Assembly (NCBI GenBank): GCA_946479075.1
Contig: CAMLDT010000147.1
Span: 1 to 8,949 of the forward strand
Reading direction: 5' to 3'
DNA: 8,949 nt
DNA from: an uncultured Polaromonas sp.
Lineage (GTDB): Bacteria; Pseudomonadota; Gammaproteobacteria; Burkholderiales; Burkholderiaceae
The notes beneath the pieces are model-generated. The model was given only the letters and a program-made list of their open reading frames with translations, made no database searches and was not told the DNA's origin. Both the position numbers and the translations under genes were made by a program. This document shows, piece by piece, positions 7,240 to 8,949 of this stretch; the first letter of the stretch is position 1; every line of letters starts with the position of its first letter.

Positions 7240-8377
7240 CCGGAAAATCAAGGCTTGGGCCTGGGTGCACAAGTGGTCCAGCCTGGTCTGCACCGTGTTC
7301 ATGCTGCTGCTGTGCCTCACCGGCCTGCCGCTGATTTTTCACCACGAGATCGGCCACCTGCTGGGCACCGAGGTCGAGGCGCCGGACATGCCCGCGGGCA
7401 CCCCACGCGCCAGCCTGGACCGCGTGATCGCCACGGCGCAGGCGCTGCACCCCGGGCGTGTGGTGCAGTTCGTCTCGCAGGCCGAAGACGACGACCGGCT
7501 CTGGTTTGTCACGCTGACGCCGACGCCGGCGCCGACCGAGGACTTCAAGTCGGTCGCCGTCGATGCGCGAGACGCCACCGTGCTGGCCCAGCCGAAGTTC
7601 GACGAAGGTTTCATGTACGTGATGTTCAAGCTGCACGTGGACCTGTTCGCCGGGCTGCCGGGCAAGCTGTTTCTCGGCTTCATGGGTTTGCTGCTGCTGG
7701 TGGCCATCGTCTCGGGCGTGGTGCTGTACGCGCCCTTCATGCGCAAGCTCGATTTCGGCACGGTGCGGCGCGAACGCCGGCCGCGCCTGAAATGGCTGGA
7801 CCTGCACAACCTGCTGGGCATCGTGACGCTGGTCTGGGCCTTCACGGTGGGCGCCACCGGCATGATCAACACCTGGGCCGACCTGATCATCAAGTACTGG
7901 CAGCACGACCAGCTCAGCACCCTGCTGGCGCCCTACCAGGGCCAGCCGGCCGTGCCGCCGGCCGAACGCGGCCCGCTGCAGCAGGCGCTGGAAGCGGCAC
8001 TGACCCGCGCGCCGGGCATGAAAACCGCCTTCATCGCCTTTCCCGGCACCGCGTTTTCGAGTCCGCACCACAACACGGTGTTCCTGCGCGGTGACACGCC
8101 GCTCACCGCGCGCCTGCTGCAGCCGGTGCTGGTCGATGCCCGCACCGGCGCTGTCACCGCCAGCCCCGCATTGCCCTGGTACCTCACGGCGCTGCTGGTG
8201 TCGCAGCCCCTGCACTTTGGCGACTACGGCGGCCTGCCGATGCAGATTCTCTGGGCGTTGCTGGACATCGCCACCATCATCGTGCTGGGCAGCGGCCTGT
8301 ATTTGTGGCTCAAACGCCCGCAGCCGCAAAGCCTGGCGCCAGAAGCCGGCGTTGCCCTGCCGGAGGCTGCGCGATGA
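7232..8377 (+). CDS. PepSY-associated TM helix protein, probable iron/siderophore reductase-like
   Basis: This 381-aa inner-membrane protein of the PepSY_TM family is typical of genes beside TonB siderophore receptors. Members such as Pseudomonas FpvG act in ferri-siderophore reduction at the inner membrane; PiuB-like proteins also belong here. Four hydrophobic helices are visible at about 13-36, 145-168, 193-216 and 338-360. Histidines near helix ends (His13 in WVHKW, His37/His38, His135 in KLHVDLF, His192 in DLHNLLG, His328 in PLHFGDYGG) fit the family pattern and could bind heme or metal. Two periplasmic loops fill the gaps. An in-frame TAG at 7163 leaves ATG 7232 as the natural start. There is no clear Shine-Dalgarno. 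The stop overlaps the next gene by ATGA. A Fur-like site upstream suggests iron repression. The precise substrate is unknown. Confidence 0.85.
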   Translation: MNSRKIKAWAWVHKWSSLVCTVFMLLLCLTGLPLIFHHEIGHLLGTEVEAPDMPAGTPRASLDRVIATAQALHPGRVVQFVSQAEDDDRLWFVTLTPTPAPTEDFKSVAVDARDATVLAQPKFDEGFMYVMFKLHVDLFAGLPGKLFLGFMGLLLLVAIVSGVVLYAPFMRKLDFGTVRRERRPRLKWLDLHNLLGIVTLVWAFTVGATGMINTWADLIIKYWQHDQLSTLLAPYQGQPAVPPAERGPLQQALEAALTRAPGMKTAFIAFPGTAFSSPHHNTVFLRGDTPLTARLLQPVLVDARTGAVTASPALPWYLTALLVSQPLHFGDYGGLPMQILWALLDIATIIVLGSGLYLWLKRPQPQSLAPEAGVALPEAAR

Positions 8378-8562
8378 ATTCACGCTTCTGGCAGCTCTGG
8401 GGCTGGCCCCTCGCGTTCGGCCTGCTCAGCACCACCGGCTTGCTCAGCGCCCTGTTTTCTGACGGCGGCTGGGGCGATGCCTGGTCCTGGCTGGCGCTGG
8501 GGCTGCCGGTGCTGGCCATGGCCTGGTTCAGCTGGCGCCCGGCCCGGCCAGGCGGACGCTGA
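8374..8562 (+). CDS. Small two-helix membrane protein, function unknown
   Basis: This is a 62-aa product that I do not recognise as a named family. It has two hydrophobic segments, about residues 10-28 and 36-54, six tryptophans and a basic Arg/Gly-rich C-terminus (RPARPGGR). It looks like a small inner-membrane hairpin protein. The start overlaps the stop of the PepSY gene by ATGA, which indicates translational coupling and argues that it is real. It lies 39 nt before the TonB receptor gene. By position it may be an accessory subunit of the PepSY protein; that is inference. A longer in-frame start at 8305 would lie inside the PepSY gene and is less likely. Confidence 0.7.
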   Translation: MNSRFWQLWGWPLAFGLLSTTGLLSALFSDGGWGDAWSWLALGLPVLAMAWFSWRPARPGGR

Positions 8563-8601
8563 GCCAGCACCAATTTTCAAATGCACCTCTCAAGGAATCT
8601 G

Positions 8602-8949
8602 ATGTCTGCACACGCGCCGAATTTCAAGGAAAACAAGCCTCCAGCCCCCGCCAGTCAAGCGCATGCAGCTATGAATTCAATAGCGGCTGCCAACCTCAAA
8701 CCGGTCGCGCTGGCTGCGCTGCTGCTGGCCTGCGGCAGCCACTCGCCGCTGTGGGCCCAGCCCAGTTCCCCGGCACCGGCCGCGGCGCTGCCCCTGATCA
8801 CGGTCACCGACAGCGCCGCCGCTTCCAGTGCCTACACCGTGCCCGCCGTCAGCATCGGCAAGACCGGGCAGTCGCTGAAGGACACCCCGCAATCCATCAG
8901 CGTCATCACGCGCCAGCGCATGGACGACCAGAACATCACCAAGGTCGAG
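8602..8949 (+). CDS. TonB-dependent siderophore receptor, N-terminal part (runs off the window)
   Basis: The first 116 codons of an outer-membrane ferri-siderophore receptor energised by TonB are visible. A hydrophobic signal region (about 32-45) leads to a WAQ cleavage site near residue 53. A TonB-box-like ITVTD lies at 66-70, and the plug-domain opening LKDTPQSISVITRQRMDDQ starts at about 92. The short gap between signal peptide and plug leaves no room for an STN signalling domain, so it is not a FecA/FpvA-type transducer. Start ATG 8602 has Shine-Dalgarno AAGGA (8592-8596) at 5-nt spacing. An alternative in-frame ATG at 8671 (Met24) would give a conventional signal peptide but lacks a Shine-Dalgarno. 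Residues about 11-28 are encoded by repeat copy D. It is the third gene of the putative Fur-controlled operon. Confidence 0.93.
   Translation, partial: MSAHAPNFKENKPPAPASQAHAAMNSIAAANLKPVALAALLLACGSHSPLWAQPSSPAPAAALPLITVTDSAAASSAYTVPAVSIGKTGQSLKDTPQSISVITRQRMDDQNITKVE
8641..8684 (+). repeat. Interspersed 44-nt repeat, copy D (inside the TonB receptor CDS)
   Basis: The copy reads CCAGCCC, 11 variable nt, GCGCATGCAGCT and 14 nt ending TAGC, with identical block spacing to copies A, B and C. It shares a preceding GCCT with copy C. It lies in frame within the receptor gene, encoding residues 14 to 28 (upstream flank from about 11), before the hydrophobic signal core. GCTAT and ATAGC at its 3' end can pair. 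The frame is open throughout the copy, whereas copies A and C contain a TAG in the equivalent last four bases; here that TAG is out of frame. Confidence 0.7.

Overview
The window carries nine complete protein-coding genes and the 5' end of a tenth, in dense, GC-rich, Gram-negative-type DNA. I place it in the Betaproteobacteria, probably Burkholderiales/Comamonadaceae. This rests on codon and GC character, the style of the AhpC, Bfr and ModABC proteins, and a short interspersed repeat that I associate from memory with that family. The placement is inference; no database was searched.

Region 1 (1-3514) is a molybdate locus. modA, modB and modC lie on the minus strand (modB/modC overlap by ATGA) and encode the periplasmic molybdate-binding protein, permease and ATPase. 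The regulator modE is divergent on the plus strand. The 83-bp gap between modA and modE holds a 23-bp inverted repeat that fits a ModE operator, and each arm contains a TAGAAT -10-like hexamer, one per strand. Molybdate-bound ModE would therefore be expected to repress modABC and possibly its own gene.

Region 2 (3515-6868) handles peroxide and iron storage: ahpC (2-Cys peroxiredoxin), ahpF (its flavoprotein disulfide reductase) and bfr (heme-type bacterioferritin). An OxyR-like site lies before ahpC. A strong, asymmetrically bulged terminator separates ahpC from ahpF, and nearly identical terminators follow ahpF and bfr.

Region 3 (6869-8949) looks like an iron-uptake operon. A Fur-box-like sequence precedes a PepSY-type four-helix membrane protein, a 62-aa two-helix membrane protein of unknown function, and the N-terminus of a TonB-dependent siderophore receptor that runs off the window end.

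The most interesting non-gene signal is a 44-nt interspersed repeat present in four copies with exactly conserved internal spacing (CCAGCCC, 11 variable nt, GCGCAAGCAGCT, then 14 nt usually ending TAGC). Two copies lie antisense just after the 3' ends of modC and modE, bracketing the molybdate locus and pointing inward. Two lie in sense at 5' ends: one in the leader of the PepSY gene and one inside the coding sequence of the TonB receptor, where it encodes part of an N-terminal extension before the signal peptide. I see no CRISPR array, tRNA, rRNA, transposase or phage gene, and no wholly new multi-gene system. The genes are recognisable families and the novelty lies in the repeats and regulatory DNA.
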